From the NCBI GenBank assembly GCA_947629215.1, contig CANRCU010000155.1, positions 1 through 5,813 of the forward strand: 5,813 nt of DNA. Reading direction: 5' to 3'. Each line of letters begins with the position of its first letter. Within the stretch, counting starts at the first letter, position 1. Below the pieces are notes generated by a model. It was not told the DNA's origin and ran no database searches. It saw only the letters and a list, made by a program, of their open reading frames with translations. Positions 5,685 through 5,813 of the stretch are shown here, piece by piece. The DNA is from an uncultured Clostridia bacterium. Lineage in GTDB: Bacteria; Bacillota; Clostridia; Lachnospirales; CAG-274. A program made the translations under genes and the position numbers.

Positions 5685-5741
5685 GGGGTTTTATTACAAG
5701 ACAAATGTAAAAAATATAAAAAAAGGGGGATTTTAACGGTT

Positions 5742-5813
5742 ATGAAACAAAGTACACACAAATTGCATGACCTGAAAAAGTCTTTAACATCCTTGGCGCT
5801 TGCAGTCGCATTG
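5742..5813 (+). CDS. Start of a probable secreted or membrane protein (3' end outside window)
   Basis: Only 24 codons are visible. The product begins MKQSTHKLHDLKKSLTSLAL and continues with a hydrophobic AVAL. A 13-residue polar, lysine-containing n-region followed by the hydrophobic LTSLALAVAL is how Sec signal peptides or N-terminal membrane anchors begin. The mature protein is not visible, so no function can be given. The ribosome binding site GGGGG (5725-5729) lies 12 nt before the ATG, which is longer than usual. The frame is open upstream to position 5643 and contains ATGs at 5661 and 5682, but neither has a good Shine-Dalgarno sequence, and both would give an unusually long n-region. 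A strong promoter at 5550-5578 drives the gene. Confidence 0.6.
   Translation, partial: MKQSTHKLHDLKKSLTSLALAVAL

Larger units (their letters stand above)
5405..5741. other. Regulatory spacer between the helicase and the signal-peptide gene
   Basis: This 337-bp stretch has no convincing gene. From left to right it holds a weak AT-rich hairpin after the helicase, two palindromic sites, a strong + strand promoter, and a leader of about 157 nt with two hairpins. The separate elements are listed individually. The layout is that of an independently regulated gene rather than a continuation of the helicase operon. Confidence 0.6.

Overview
This window is a piece of a low-to-moderate-GC Firmicutes chromosome, most likely from a gut-type clostridium (Oscillospiraceae/Ruminococcaceae-like). 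The grounds are the A-rich coding style, strong AGGAGG or GGGGA ribosome binding sites, TTGATA/TATAAT promoter boxes, a dapL-type lysine pathway gene and a DivIVA-family protein. The placement is an inference from gene content, not from a marker gene.

Layout. (1) At the left edge is the 3' half of an LL-diaminopimelate aminotransferase gene (dapL, + strand), followed by two consecutive terminator-like hairpins. (2) A 417-bp non-coding stretch separates it from a convergent 502-aa DivIVA-domain protein on the - strand. That protein has an N-terminal DivIVA-like segment, a long Ala/Glu coiled coil, an acidic/proline-rich linker and a C-terminal array of five copies of an S-(D/N)-I-L-S-R-(V/I)-(K/R) motif, four of which continue G-L-N. 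(3) Divergent from it is a two-gene + strand unit. The first gene encodes a tRNA adenosine deaminase (TadA) fused in frame to a HAD-family phosphatase. The second, starting 3 bp after its stop, encodes a DEAD-box RNA helicase with a C-terminal DbpA-type RNA-binding domain. (4) A 337-bp non-coding stretch follows. It carries two palindromic sites, a near-consensus promoter and a roughly 157-nt leader with two hairpins. (5) At the right edge is the beginning of a gene whose product starts like a Sec signal peptide.

How the parts may fit together. The TadA-HAD and helicase genes look like one transcription unit for RNA decoding and RNA remodelling: wobble A34-to-I editing, and probably ribosome assembly or mRNA unwinding. 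The DivIVA-like protein is probably a polar or septal scaffold; its repeated C-terminal motif suggests multivalent binding to an unknown partner. The most noteworthy items are the repeated motif and its DNA-level duplication, the TadA-HAD fusion with an A-rich junction where a one-base slip leads at once to a stop, and the structured leader and palindromes before the secreted-protein gene. I saw no transposon, CRISPR array, tRNA or rRNA.
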